From Emergomyces orientalis (lineage: Eukaryota; Ascomycota; Eurotiomycetes; Onygenales; Ajellomycetaceae): a DNA stretch of 64,000 nt. A model generated the notes under the pieces. The model was not told the DNA's origin and searched no databases. It saw only the letters and a program-made list of their open reading frames with translations. Of this stretch, positions 34,501-43,900 are shown piece by piece (positions within the stretch are counted from its first letter, which is position 1; each line of letters starts with the position of its first letter). The stretch is from assembly GCA_002110485.1 (NCBI GenBank), contig MOWL01000046.1:1295124-1359123 (forward strand). The letters run 5' to 3'. The translations under genes and the position numbers were made by a program.

Positions 34501-36351
34501 ACACGGCGGCGGTGGCGCATGGACCAGGCCACAGAGGTGCTGCGGCGCATGTACGGCCCCGAGGCGCAGTACCGATCTGCTGGGCAGCGGCGGGCCATGG
34601 AGCACATCGTCGACGGGGCAGGCCAGGTGCTGGCGATCCTGCGGACGAGTGAGGGTAAGAGCCTGCTCTATCTGGTGCCCTGCCAGCTGCCGGGGGCGGG
34701 GACGACGGTGCTGATCCTGCCGCTGGTGGTGCTGAAGGCGGAGATGGTTCGGCGGTGCGCAGAGGCGGGCATCGAGGCCCATGTGTGGGAGACGCAGTCC
34801 ATGCCCGATCGACTGCACTCCTGCCCGCTCATCATCGTGGCGGTGGAGCAGGCGGTGCGACCACGGTTCCGGGAGTTCCTCAATCGGCTGTGTGTCGCCA
34901 ACGAGCTCGATCGGGTGGTGTTCGACGAGTGCCACCTGGCCATCACGGCGCTGCCATACCGATCCGCCATGGGGCTGCTTCCACTGCTGCGGGAGCTGGA
35001 GTGCCCCATGGTCTTCCTCACCGGCACACTGCCGCCGTCCCTGGTGGCGCAGTTCGAGCGGACCATGCTGCTCAAGGGTGCACGCATGGTCCGCAGCTGC
35101 ACCACGCGCAGGGACATCTCCCTCAGCGTCAGCCACTGCCCGGCCGGCCCGCAGCAGCAGGAGTTCCTCCAGGACTTTGCCATCCCCGGGATCTCAGGGC
35201 TGATCTCCTCGATGGAGCCGGGCACACGAGCCATCATCTACTGCTGGCGGAAGGACATCGCTGAGGAGATGGCGCAGGCCATCCGATGCCCAGTGTACCA
35301 CTCCACGTCCGGCAGTGTGGCAGAGAAGGCGGAGGTGCTGCAGCGCTGGCGGGACGGAGACCCAGGCCACATCGTGGCCACATCTGCGTTCGGCCTGGGG
35401 ATCGATCACCCTGCGGTCCGGTGGGTGGTGCATGTGGGTGTGCCATGCAGCATGATCGACTTCGCGCAGGAGATCGGACGGCTGGGACGAGATGGCGCTG
35501 GGGGGCAGTCTCTGGTCCTTGTGCCCCCACGATGGCGAGCCAGTGCTGCTGTGGAAGCGGCCATGCAGAGATATATCCAGACAAGCACCTGCAGAGTCCA
35601 GGTGCTGTCTCAGTTCCTGGACGATGAGAAAGGTGAGGGCAGCGGCTGCACATCAGACACACCAATGTGTGACCAGTGCTGGGATGGCAACTATGCAATG
35701 AAGGCTCTCCCCAGGGCAGCGGACAGCCCAGCCGCCGCCAGCACCATCAGTGTGGTAGAAGTGAATGAGGATGAGGATGAGAATGAGAGTGATGATGTGA
35801 ATGATCTGAAGAATCTGCAGGCTGGAAGAGAGTTGCTCCACACACTAACCCGCAGACAGGCACAGGGAATGGCGGAGTATATAGCATGTCTGGAGGCATG
35901 GTGTGGGGTGTGCATGATCTGCTACCATCTGCCACGAGCAGCATCTGGGCAGGAGTCTCATGCACGCCATACACTGCAGGCATGTTCCAATCCCAAACGC
36001 TTTAACTACTTCGACACCAAGCGAAGAGCCATAAAGAAGGGATGACAGCGAGGTGATTGGTTCTCACAGTTCCACAGCTGCTATTAGTGCTTCAATTCAC
36101 AGGAAATATGTGATCAGCAAAGACCAGAACAATGTCATTTTGCAGACATTGTAATGCCAGCATGCTGGGCTATGTTCCAGAAACCAATGTTGATGAAGTG
36201 GCTACTGAATGAGATGAACAGTCAAGATATAGCAGACAATGAGAATGTGTATATGCTATAGCTAGAAGAAAAAAACATGAAATTCAATGAATATACAACA
36301 AATGCAGCTGTTCTCACACAGAAAATATTACAGCACATGAGTGATATATAG
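31576..36351 (+). pseudogene. Telomere-linked RecQ-type helicase gene, copy 2 (long open frame, several stops)
   Basis: ATG at 31576 opens a frame that stays in register to a TAG at 36349, interrupted by TGA 31738, TGA 32221, TGA 36043, TAG 36085 and TAG 36259. The central 32299-36045 is open for 1248 codons. Zinc region: CVIVC...HLLEKHH, then CHHAGCSYRSVNTDQIRQHY with NREH, then YLQTLFNQKQSVKYFAVV, a pattern of the OrsD-type (DUF3505) domain. Numbering from 32299, the middle has R436 (GRRTEFIALR), K470 (YHKN), R556 (AWRQITVGIA), H602 and Y611. Helicase: TSEGKS (Walker A), DECH, TGTLPP, SAFGLGIDHP, QEIGRLGRDG. The Cys-rich end continues past the 36043 stop with CFNSQEICDQQ and PACWAMFQ. The 32221 stop could be removed by an in-phase intron, 32035-32232. 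The gene is much richer in GC than its surroundings. Confidence 0.8.
34308..34338 (+). repeat. In-frame CCCAGA-type microsatellite
   Basis: Five tandem hexamers near 34308-34338 encode a Gln-Thr run between the recombinase-like and helicase parts of helicase copy 2, in a Pro/Ser-rich linker. Confidence 0.8.
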
Positions 36352-36525
36352 CATTTGAAAATCAAAAATATATATATATATATAATAAAAAAAAAACAGC
36401 AATTAAGAATTGTTTATTAACTAAATAAAGTCATATATATATCTCACATTGTAACTGTGTAAAGTTGAAGTAGGGAAAAGAATTTCAACTCAAACAGTAA
36501 AAAATATTCAGAGAATTACATTAAA
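36352..36525. other. AT-rich spacer
   Basis: Runs of TA and A with no coding potential lie between the helicase gene and the repeat at 36526. Confidence 0.5.
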
Positions 36526-36627
36526 GTAAATAAATTAAGAAAATTCTACACAAATCCATATTTCTTTACTTCAGTGACTGATTCAGTTTTTGAAAATAAT
36601 CTCAATTTTGAGCTGCATACTTGATAT
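36526..36627 (+). repeat. 102-bp repeat abutting a LINE end, copy 1
   Basis: Matches 50473-50574 at 100 of 102 positions (two C/T differences). It ends at GCATACTTGATAT, directly followed by the TAT-type tail of the minus-strand LINE. Confidence 0.9.
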
Positions 36628-37024
36628 TATTATTATTATTATTCTTCAATTATAGATATATATGCAGTCAGAGACTATGATATCTACCTGAGACTCAAAG
36701 AGTCTCAGGATTTTTCTAACTTTAAAACTAATTACTATACATTTTTTCTTCAAACAAATAGCACTTGCAATACTTGAATTCCAGCCCAGAATAGTCAGCA
36801 AATTGATTTTTCTTTTTTTTTATTTATTTATAAATATCTTTAAAGATTATTTATATTCTCTTTTTTCATATAATTTTCAAGTGATTACAAAGAAAATAAA
36901 TTAATGATAGACAAAATAACTCATGACATGAATACAAAGGAAATAAAAGACAGACTCTAACACAAAAGAAATAGTGAGATATTATATAATATCTAGCAGT
37001 TTTTATAAAGAATATTTCAGATTC

Positions 37025-37594
37025 TCATTCATTTATATTTTCATCTTTGAAATAGAATTGATTTCTAGTAGCTATTTGAGTTTCATTGAGAAAATCAATT
37101 AAATATTGACTGCCTATTTCAGTTGAAAATAGTAGTTTCATATTCATTTCTCTCAGCTTATATTTATATCTCAGTTCAGCTCTAAGTTCTTGATTTAATG
37201 AGCAATTCATTAAGATATGTTCTGGGTCTTCAAGAGAGTCACAATATTCACAATTTTCACTTTCAATATCAGATATTCTTTTCAAATAAGATTTGAAATA
37301 GCCATGACCTAGTTTCAATTGAATGATTGAGGAGAAAAGCTTCTTCTTGCACTTAATAGAGCATGATTTCCATTTAGGTTTAGTTTCAAATCTAAGATAG
37401 TGAGGACTTTTTCTTTGTTTTTCCCATATTTTATGCCATTTTTCTAAGCAATTCTCTTTTATCTTTCTTTTAATAAAAGACCATGAAACTATTTTTGAAC
37501 TTGCAATATTTAGTTCTGTTCCTTTCTTTGCTGCTTCATCAGCAAGCTCATTTCCATGTATATTTATATGAGCAGGAACCCAGCTCAGATATAT
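37025..37594 (-). pseudogene. LINE ORF2 C-terminus (end of RNase H, zinc motif)
   Basis: Minus-strand frame continuing from the other side of element A: YLSWVPAHINIHGNELADEA (RNase H end) and then a C-terminal region with CEYCDSLEDPEHILMNC, a C-x2-C-x8-H-x4-C zinc motif typical of such LINEs. Separated from its N-terminal part by the 10.7-kb insertion. Confidence 0.75.
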
Positions 37595-37942
37595 TGTGGT
37601 GGGGAATCTCGGCGTGGTATTACTTTTCGCCGAGACCGCCTCATATATTTGTTTGGCATGGCTGCCTCATATTCCCATTATCCTTTGACACACGTGTGGA
37701 TTCGGCGAAGATTGATTGTACGCAGAGCAGTGAGATTGCTCCTTTTTGATTGTGTGATTTGATATGTGATTGATTGCTTGTTCTTCTTCTATATTTGAAT
37801 CTCCTACGTGTTCTTTTGTATTGCTATTTGGATAGCTCGTTGAATAGAATATTGTATACACGGCGAACTTACCAACCTCCTTACGATCCCGCTGCTCCTG
37901 CCCACGTGCCGCCAAAAGCGCACAACCCCTTATTCCACTTCA
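37595..37942 (+). repeat. 5' LTR of element A
   Basis: 348 bp, TG to CA, apparently identical to the 3' LTR. The half-site GCCGCCAAAAGCGC near its end resembles half of the internal palindromes. Confidence 0.95.
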
Positions 37943-37943
37943 T

Positions 37944-37958
37944 TGGCGTCCCTGGGAA
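37944..37958 (+). promoter_or_regulatory. Primer-binding site of element A
   Basis: TGGCGTCCCTGGGAA begins one base after the LTR with the TGG that pairs with a tRNA CCA end. The tRNA species is not identified. Confidence 0.7.
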
Positions 37959-37969
37959 GGCAATTCAAA

Positions 37970-40936
37970 ATGGATGGGCAGGCGGTAGCTACGACTGATA
38001 TGATTTCTCTCAACATTTTGTCTTTTCTGCTTTTGTTGAGCATTCTTTTCAATAGTGTTCATTTGTGGAAGCCTCTGATTGGCCGATATGGCCGATATCG
38101 ACAGTGGATAATGAAGGATGCGAGCGAACGCCCCACTGATAAGCTCAATTTGAATACCCATACCCCTATTCAACAAATGAAAGAAGAGAGAAATGTTGAG
38201 AAAAGTGATAAGAAAAAAGACCTTCAGCAAAAAGATCTAAAGTGGATGTTGAAATTCCTTCTCTTTCTTGAGGATTTGAGATTTGAATATAAAAAGGATA
38301 TTGATATTGATAGTATTGTTGAACTCTTTCTCTTATGTGAACAGAAGTCTTTTGTGCGTTCCTTTCTTTCTCAATATATGTCTTCCAAGCATTCTCGGTC
38401 GGATTCTATTGCCCATCGTCAAACTCAGTCAGGAAAGGTCTCTGCAGCGCCCCCGAAAATAGAAGTTAGCAAAGAGAAGACAGAAGCTAGCAAAGAAAAG
38501 ATGACTACACCCACTACTACCTCGTCCGGTCAGCCGACTCCCAATAGTGGACTGCCATATCAACGTCTTGTCATGCCGATGCCGATTCCTGGAGCACCTG
38601 GAGCCCCATTCTTTGATGGGAGAAACATTACTGCTTTTGTTGATCGATATGAGGCAATGTGCACCTTGCATTTCGTTGCAGGAATCGATGCTCTGGCGGT
38701 ATTACGGAACTATTGTACCATGGAACTGCAGGGCCATATCGATCAGCTTGTCTTGGATCATAAGACATGGGAAATGGTTAAAAAGCAGTTGCTTGCCGAT
38801 TTCTGGCGCGAAGATGCTCACCAACAGATGTATAATCAATCTTACCTCCATGCATTGTGCAACAAAACCCATTCTACCAGCCAGGAGATCCTCGTCTACT
38901 GCCGTCAATTCCGCGCAGTTGCGATGCCTCTCATTTGCAAGAATGAATTGCAACAATCTCTTGCTTGTATCTGGTTTCTTCAAGGACTTTCAGAAGGTAT
39001 TCGTGAAAAAGCTTTCCGCACTGCTGGATTTGATAAGGTTAGTCAATCTGGATGGGAACTGCCGAAGATCTGCGATGCTGTGTCTCAAATGCAGAAGACA
39101 AAGGAAGAGATTGCACGAGTTCTGGCACCTGATGTTTTCCCCAACTCTATTCCATCGATGCAGCCGTCTGCTCAGCCCGTGTTTAATCCGCCCACATTGA
39201 ATGTGCCTGTGCCGACCGCTTCGGCGATGCCTGCTCCGGATGCGAAAACACAGAATCCGAGTGATAACATTCTTGAGAACCTTGTCAACCGAATGGACGC
39301 GTTATCTCTGGCGATCGCTGGCATTCAAAACCAGGGAAACATGCAGCAAAATGTGACTGCTCCAAAGGTTCTTCTTACTCGAGGACGTGATCCTGCATTG
39401 GATTTGCCAAATGTGTCTTACTATGGAACTCAACGTGGACCTGGAGGCCCGTCTCGATCTCGATCTGGAAGCTTTGTTCAATACGATCGACCGCCGATGT
39501 CATGCTGGGGTTGCGGAGATTCAAACCATATGCTTCCAAATTGCTTAGCAATCGGCCGGCTCATCGATCAGGGCAAGATTCATCGGAATATGATTGGAGA
39601 ATACTATGAGGGTAATGTGATGAGAAAAGGCCCGAAGATTGCTGTCAACCGACTTGAGCCCCATATTGTTACAATTGAACGACTTTTGAAGCAAATGGCT
39701 GCACCGCCGACTGTCCCAACCGCGGATAAACTTCGGAATGATGGTAGTATCCGGGTATTTCCTGACGGATCCCCGATGCCATCGGTGAATGCCGTAAGCA
39801 TATGTGATATTGGATTTGATAGTGGCCCTGAGGAAGGTGATATGACCGATAGTGAGATGGAGGAGATTGTTAGTGTAATGGCTGCTTCCACTTCTACTGA
39901 GAAGGATAAGGCCTCTTCTATGAATAAAAATCAAGCAACGCTTTCCGGACGAATTGAGAAGGAGAAGAGACTGCCAACAACACATTCTCGGCGCAATGGC
40001 AGGTATTCAGATGGGAAATCAGTTTCTTTTGCTCAAGATGTGATCTCTGCTTCACAGGAAGATGATGAGGATGATAATTCTCAACCTCTCCATGATGAAC
40101 AGCTTCAGGGCGGAAGTCCAAAGCTCGGAGACGGTGGAATTGTCCCAGATTCAGAAATGGCAGATGCTCCGCAGATTCAGAAGAAAACTGTTCTCTGCAG
40201 GCCTCGGAAACTCAAAGGGCCAAAGCTTTCTGCAGAAATGAAGAATAAAGACAATATGGCGATCGCGACGCGGCGAATATTTGAGAAGATCATGCGCCAA
40301 GAAATCGGCGGAATTCAGATTAAAGATCTCATGGCATGCTCCACCCAACTCCAGCACATGTTCTTTCAAAATCTTCCCATCGAAGTTCAACAGCATATGA
40401 TTCGGGATGATGCAGCCACCGTTGCCCTGGTTCAACCTGGCACTTCTGTTGCTGAGTATAATCCTCGTTGGAATCTCGTTTCGGTTGGACACATCAAGTT
40501 CACTGTCGGAATTGGAAAGGGGGAAACTGAGGCGATATTTGATGGAGGTGCGGAAATTAACTGTCTTGTTGAAAGAACTGCGTTAGATCTCGGTCTCATC
40601 ATTCAAAGGGATGCTGTCAAACCTATTCTTGGAGCTGGGGGTCAGCAGAGTGGTGTCATTGGAATCTGCAAGGATGTTCCTGTTCGCCTTGGATCTGTTA
40701 TGGTGCCTCAGACATTCTTCATCATGGAACGCGGTTCTCATGATTGCATTCTCGGCCGACCATATGAAAACGCGACGCGTTTGGCAAGAACTACAGATAA
40801 CAAAGGCGGTGTTCTTGTTCACGTTTTTGATCCGAAGGATGAGAAGAATCAGGTGTCTTTTCTTGGTTATTCTCCCGGCGACCATGGAGATCGAAAGTTA
40901 GATGATCTTCGTGGCAAAGTGCAGACTTTAAACTAG
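37970..40936 (+). CDS. Element A gag with C-terminal protease
   Basis: 988 residues from ATG 37970, only 27 bases after the LTR, to TAG at 40934. The first 35 residues include a strongly hydrophobic segment ISLNILSFLLLLSILF, unusual for gag. A Lys/Glu-rich region follows, then a gag core (about 215-400: FFDGRNITAFVDRYEAMCTL). A zinc knuckle CWGCGDSNHMLPNC (C-x2-C-x4-H-x4-C) lies near residue 512, followed by an acidic Ser-rich linker. A retropepsin-like domain follows near 850-940, with FDGGAEINCL as the active-site loop and ILGRPY near its end. The Asp is present, but the usual Ser/Thr of D-S/T-G is Gly. It packages RNA and matures the polyprotein. It is separated by two bases from the pol ATG. 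The copy in element B encodes the same protein. Confidence 0.85.
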   Translation: MDGQAVATTDMISLNILSFLLLLSILFNSVHLWKPLIGRYGRYRQWIMKDASERPTDKLNLNTHTPIQQMKEERNVEKSDKKKDLQQKDLKWMLKFLLFLEDLRFEYKKDIDIDSIVELFLLCEQKSFVRSFLSQYMSSKHSRSDSIAHRQTQSGKVSAAPPKIEVSKEKTEASKEKMTTPTTTSSGQPTPNSGLPYQRLVMPMPIPGAPGAPFFDGRNITAFVDRYEAMCTLHFVAGIDALAVLRNYCTMELQGHIDQLVLDHKTWEMVKKQLLADFWREDAHQQMYNQSYLHALCNKTHSTSQEILVYCRQFRAVAMPLICKNELQQSLACIWFLQGLSEGIREKAFRTAGFDKVSQSGWELPKICDAVSQMQKTKEEIARVLAPDVFPNSIPSMQPSAQPVFNPPTLNVPVPTASAMPAPDAKTQNPSDNILENLVNRMDALSLAIAGIQNQGNMQQNVTAPKVLLTRGRDPALDLPNVSYYGTQRGPGGPSRSRSGSFVQYDRPPMSCWGCGDSNHMLPNCLAIGRLIDQGKIHRNMIGEYYEGNVMRKGPKIAVNRLEPHIVTIERLLKQMAAPPTVPTADKLRNDGSIRVFPDGSPMPSVNAVSICDIGFDSGPEEGDMTDSEMEEIVSVMAASTSTEKDKASSMNKNQATLSGRIEKEKRLPTTHSRRNGRYSDGKSVSFAQDVISASQEDDEDDNSQPLHDEQLQGGSPKLGDGGIVPDSEMADAPQIQKKTVLCRPRKLKGPKLSAEMKNKDNMAIATRRIFEKIMRQEIGGIQIKDLMACSTQLQHMFFQNLPIEVQQHMIRDDAATVALVQPGTSVAEYNPRWNLVSVGHIKFTVGIGKGETEAIFDGGAEINCLVERTALDLGLIIQRDAVKPILGAGGQQSGVIGICKDVPVRLGSVMVPQTFFIMERGSHDCILGRPYENATRLARTTDNKGGVLVHVFDPKDEKNQVSFLGYSPGDHGDRKLDDLRGKVQTLN

Positions 40937-40938
40937 AT

Positions 40939-43900
40939 ATGCTGAGTCCGATTGATCTTTGCGATGTTGAATGTGGTGGGCAAAGAAATGATATCAGATT
41001 CAGCGATCGCGATGTGGATAGCGGGGCAAATATTCTGCCGTGTTTTGAAAGCGGTGTGGGTGCGTCAGCCAATCAGACTTTTGGCGGCCCCGGGCCGCCA
41101 AAAGATTCAGCCAATCAGAGAACGCCGCCCCAAAACGCCCGAGAACCTCACAGGTTTTTCCCCGCCATCCTACATCAACAATTTTACCCGTCTACACATT
41201 CATCTTTTCCTTTCTCTAATTATTCAATATCCGAATCACGCCGTGTTCGTGGTGTGCAGCTTCATGATTTGTCTTTATATGCTTCTTCACGATCTTCTCC
41301 TCGATCGCGCGGTCCAGTCGTTGCGACATTATACAAGCGAAAAGCCGATAAGATTCAACCTCTCGATGTGCCAACTACAGGTGGCGGGATTCCCGGCGGA
41401 ACAGATAAGTGGAGAGAAATTCGCCAACAATGGTTCAAAGACAATGTGATTCCGGAGCAGGATCCGCCTTCGCCCTACGATCATTTCATTACACCCCGTT
41501 TCTCCGATTGCCCGCGAGGTTCGCGACTCACAGAGGAAAGGATCAAGAATCTGCGGATCGGATCGATGCTCACCCCACAGGAACGCGAACTTTTGATTGA
41601 GATTCTGCTTAGAAGAGAAAAAGCCCTCGCGTGGAGTTTTAAGGATTGCGGAACGCTTGCAAAAGAAGTCTCTCCACCTGTCAAGATTCGCGTTGCTCCG
41701 CATAAAGCATGGCAAGCGGCAGGATTTCCTATTCCTCGAAAGCTCGTCCCTACAATCATCAATATGCTTCGCGAACGCGTTGATTCTGGAGTTTATGAAC
41801 ATTGCCATGGTCCGTATCGAAATAAGTGGTTCCTCGTCAAGAAGAAAGAAGCTGGGAAATATCGCATTGTCAACGCGTGCATGGACATGAACGCTGTCAC
41901 TATTCGCGATGCGTATATTCCACCTAGTGCGGACGCGTTTGCTGAGGATTTCGCGGGAATGAAGATAACGAGCATGATGGATTTCTTTTCTGGATATGAT
42001 CAAGTTCCTTTACACGAAGACAGCCGAGATATGACAGCTTTCCTTACCCCGATCGGGTTGCTTCGTCAGACAGCACTGCCACAAGGCGCGACGAATTCTA
42101 TTGCGCAGTTCTGCCGAATCATGGCACGCATTCTTCGATCGAACATACCGCATCAAGCAGACAATTTTATGGATGATATTGGTGTGAAAGGCCCGCGGAC
42201 GCGTTACAATGATGAAGAAGTGATGCCAGGTATTCGGAAATTTGTCCTGGAGCATCTGCAAAACTTAGATGCCACCCTCATCAGCATAGAACTCGCGGAC
42301 ACGTGTATCCAGGTTGGAAAGTCAGAATTCGCCTGCTCCGGTATGGTTCTAGTCGGATATGTTGTGGATGCTGACGGCAGGCGCCCCGAAGCTGCGAAAA
42401 TCGTCAAAATCGTTGAGTGGCCGGATCCGACAGATGTCACGGGTGCCCGAGCTTTCTTAGGTGTTTGCGTTTACTATAGAATATGGATTCCGAATTTCGC
42501 TATCATTTCTATACCTATCTATATTCTATTCAAGAAGAACATTCCTTTTACCTGGGGTCTTGAACAAGTGAATGCAATGGCAATTTTGAAGAATGCCCTG
42601 ACAACTGCCCCTGCACTTTGCTGCATTGATTATTCTGAAGATGCCGGTGATATCGTGATGGCCACGGATGCCTGTCTTGAAGGATGGGGTGGAACGCTCA
42701 GCCAACGGGATAAATTGAATGGAAAGCTACACCCTTGCCGATATGAGAGCGGAATCTGGAGCCCCACCGAAGCAAAATATGATGCAGGAAAGCGAGAATG
42801 CCGCGCTGTGCTCAAGATGCTAAAGAAATGCCGTTATTACCTGTATGGCGTTCACTTTATTCTGGAAACCGACGCGAAGACTCTAGTGGCACAGCTCAAT
42901 CGATCTGCCACTGACCTGCCTGGTGCTCTCGTTACTGGCTGGCTTGCCTGGATTCGGATGTTTGATTTCGAAGTTCGACATGTGCCTGGTCGGAAGCATA
43001 CTGCTGCAGATGGGCTATCTCGTCGACCTCCTGCTGAGGGTGAGGTTCCTGAGGATCAAGATATCGATGATTTCATAGATGCAGAACTCAACTATATTAG
43101 TGTTGCATCTTTGACGGTTCCTGATTTCGATGTCAGCGGCGTGGATGCTTCCGAGTCATCGGGTGTGCGTGTTCTTTCGCCTGATTATTCTGATCGCAGC
43201 GAATCAATTGCGAGGTTTCTCACCACCATGAAGCGGCCGGATGATATACCACGTTCCGTCTTTTCTAAATGGCGCAAGCATGCACTTCGATATATCGTCC
43301 AAGGTCAACATCTATTCCGACGATCAGGCAAGGGAATTCCTCTGAGACGCGTGGTTGATAACTCATCTGAGCAAAAGGATATCGTTGCTCGGATGCATGA
43401 TGAATCTGGTCATAAGGGCCGCGAGGCCACAAACCACAAGATCACGCAGCGATATTGGTGGGAAGGCATCTGGAAAGCCGTCAAGAATTATTGCAAAAGC
43501 TGCACAGTGTGCCAGCTGAGGGATGGCGCTCGCTTGGAAGAACCACTATATCCAACAAGCCGCAATTATCTATGGGACAAGTGGTGTATCGATGTTGTCA
43601 AGTTTCCGAAGAACCGAGGCAAGCGATGTGCTGTTATTGCTCGGAATGATCTCACTGGCTGGGTGGAAGGCCGCCCTCTCGCTCGTGGAACAGCTGAGAA
43701 CGTGGCGCAATTCATCTATGAGAATATCATTTGCCGACACGGCTGCTTTCGGGAATTAGTGTGTGATGGCGGGCCGGAGAATCAAAAATGGACTAAGATT
43801 CTCACCGCCAAATATCGTGTTAATCAAATAACCATCTCACCATACAATGCGAAGGCTAATGGCATGGTCGAACGCGGTCACCGCCCGATATCCGATGCGC

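Noticed and set aside
34261..35136. A 291-codon minus-strand frame
   Set aside because: Antisense shadow of the conserved helicase motifs; no independent coding evidence.
41329..42003. Minus-strand frame opposite element A pol, repeated in element B
   Set aside because: It repeats only because the whole element does, and it overlaps conserved reverse-transcriptase codons.
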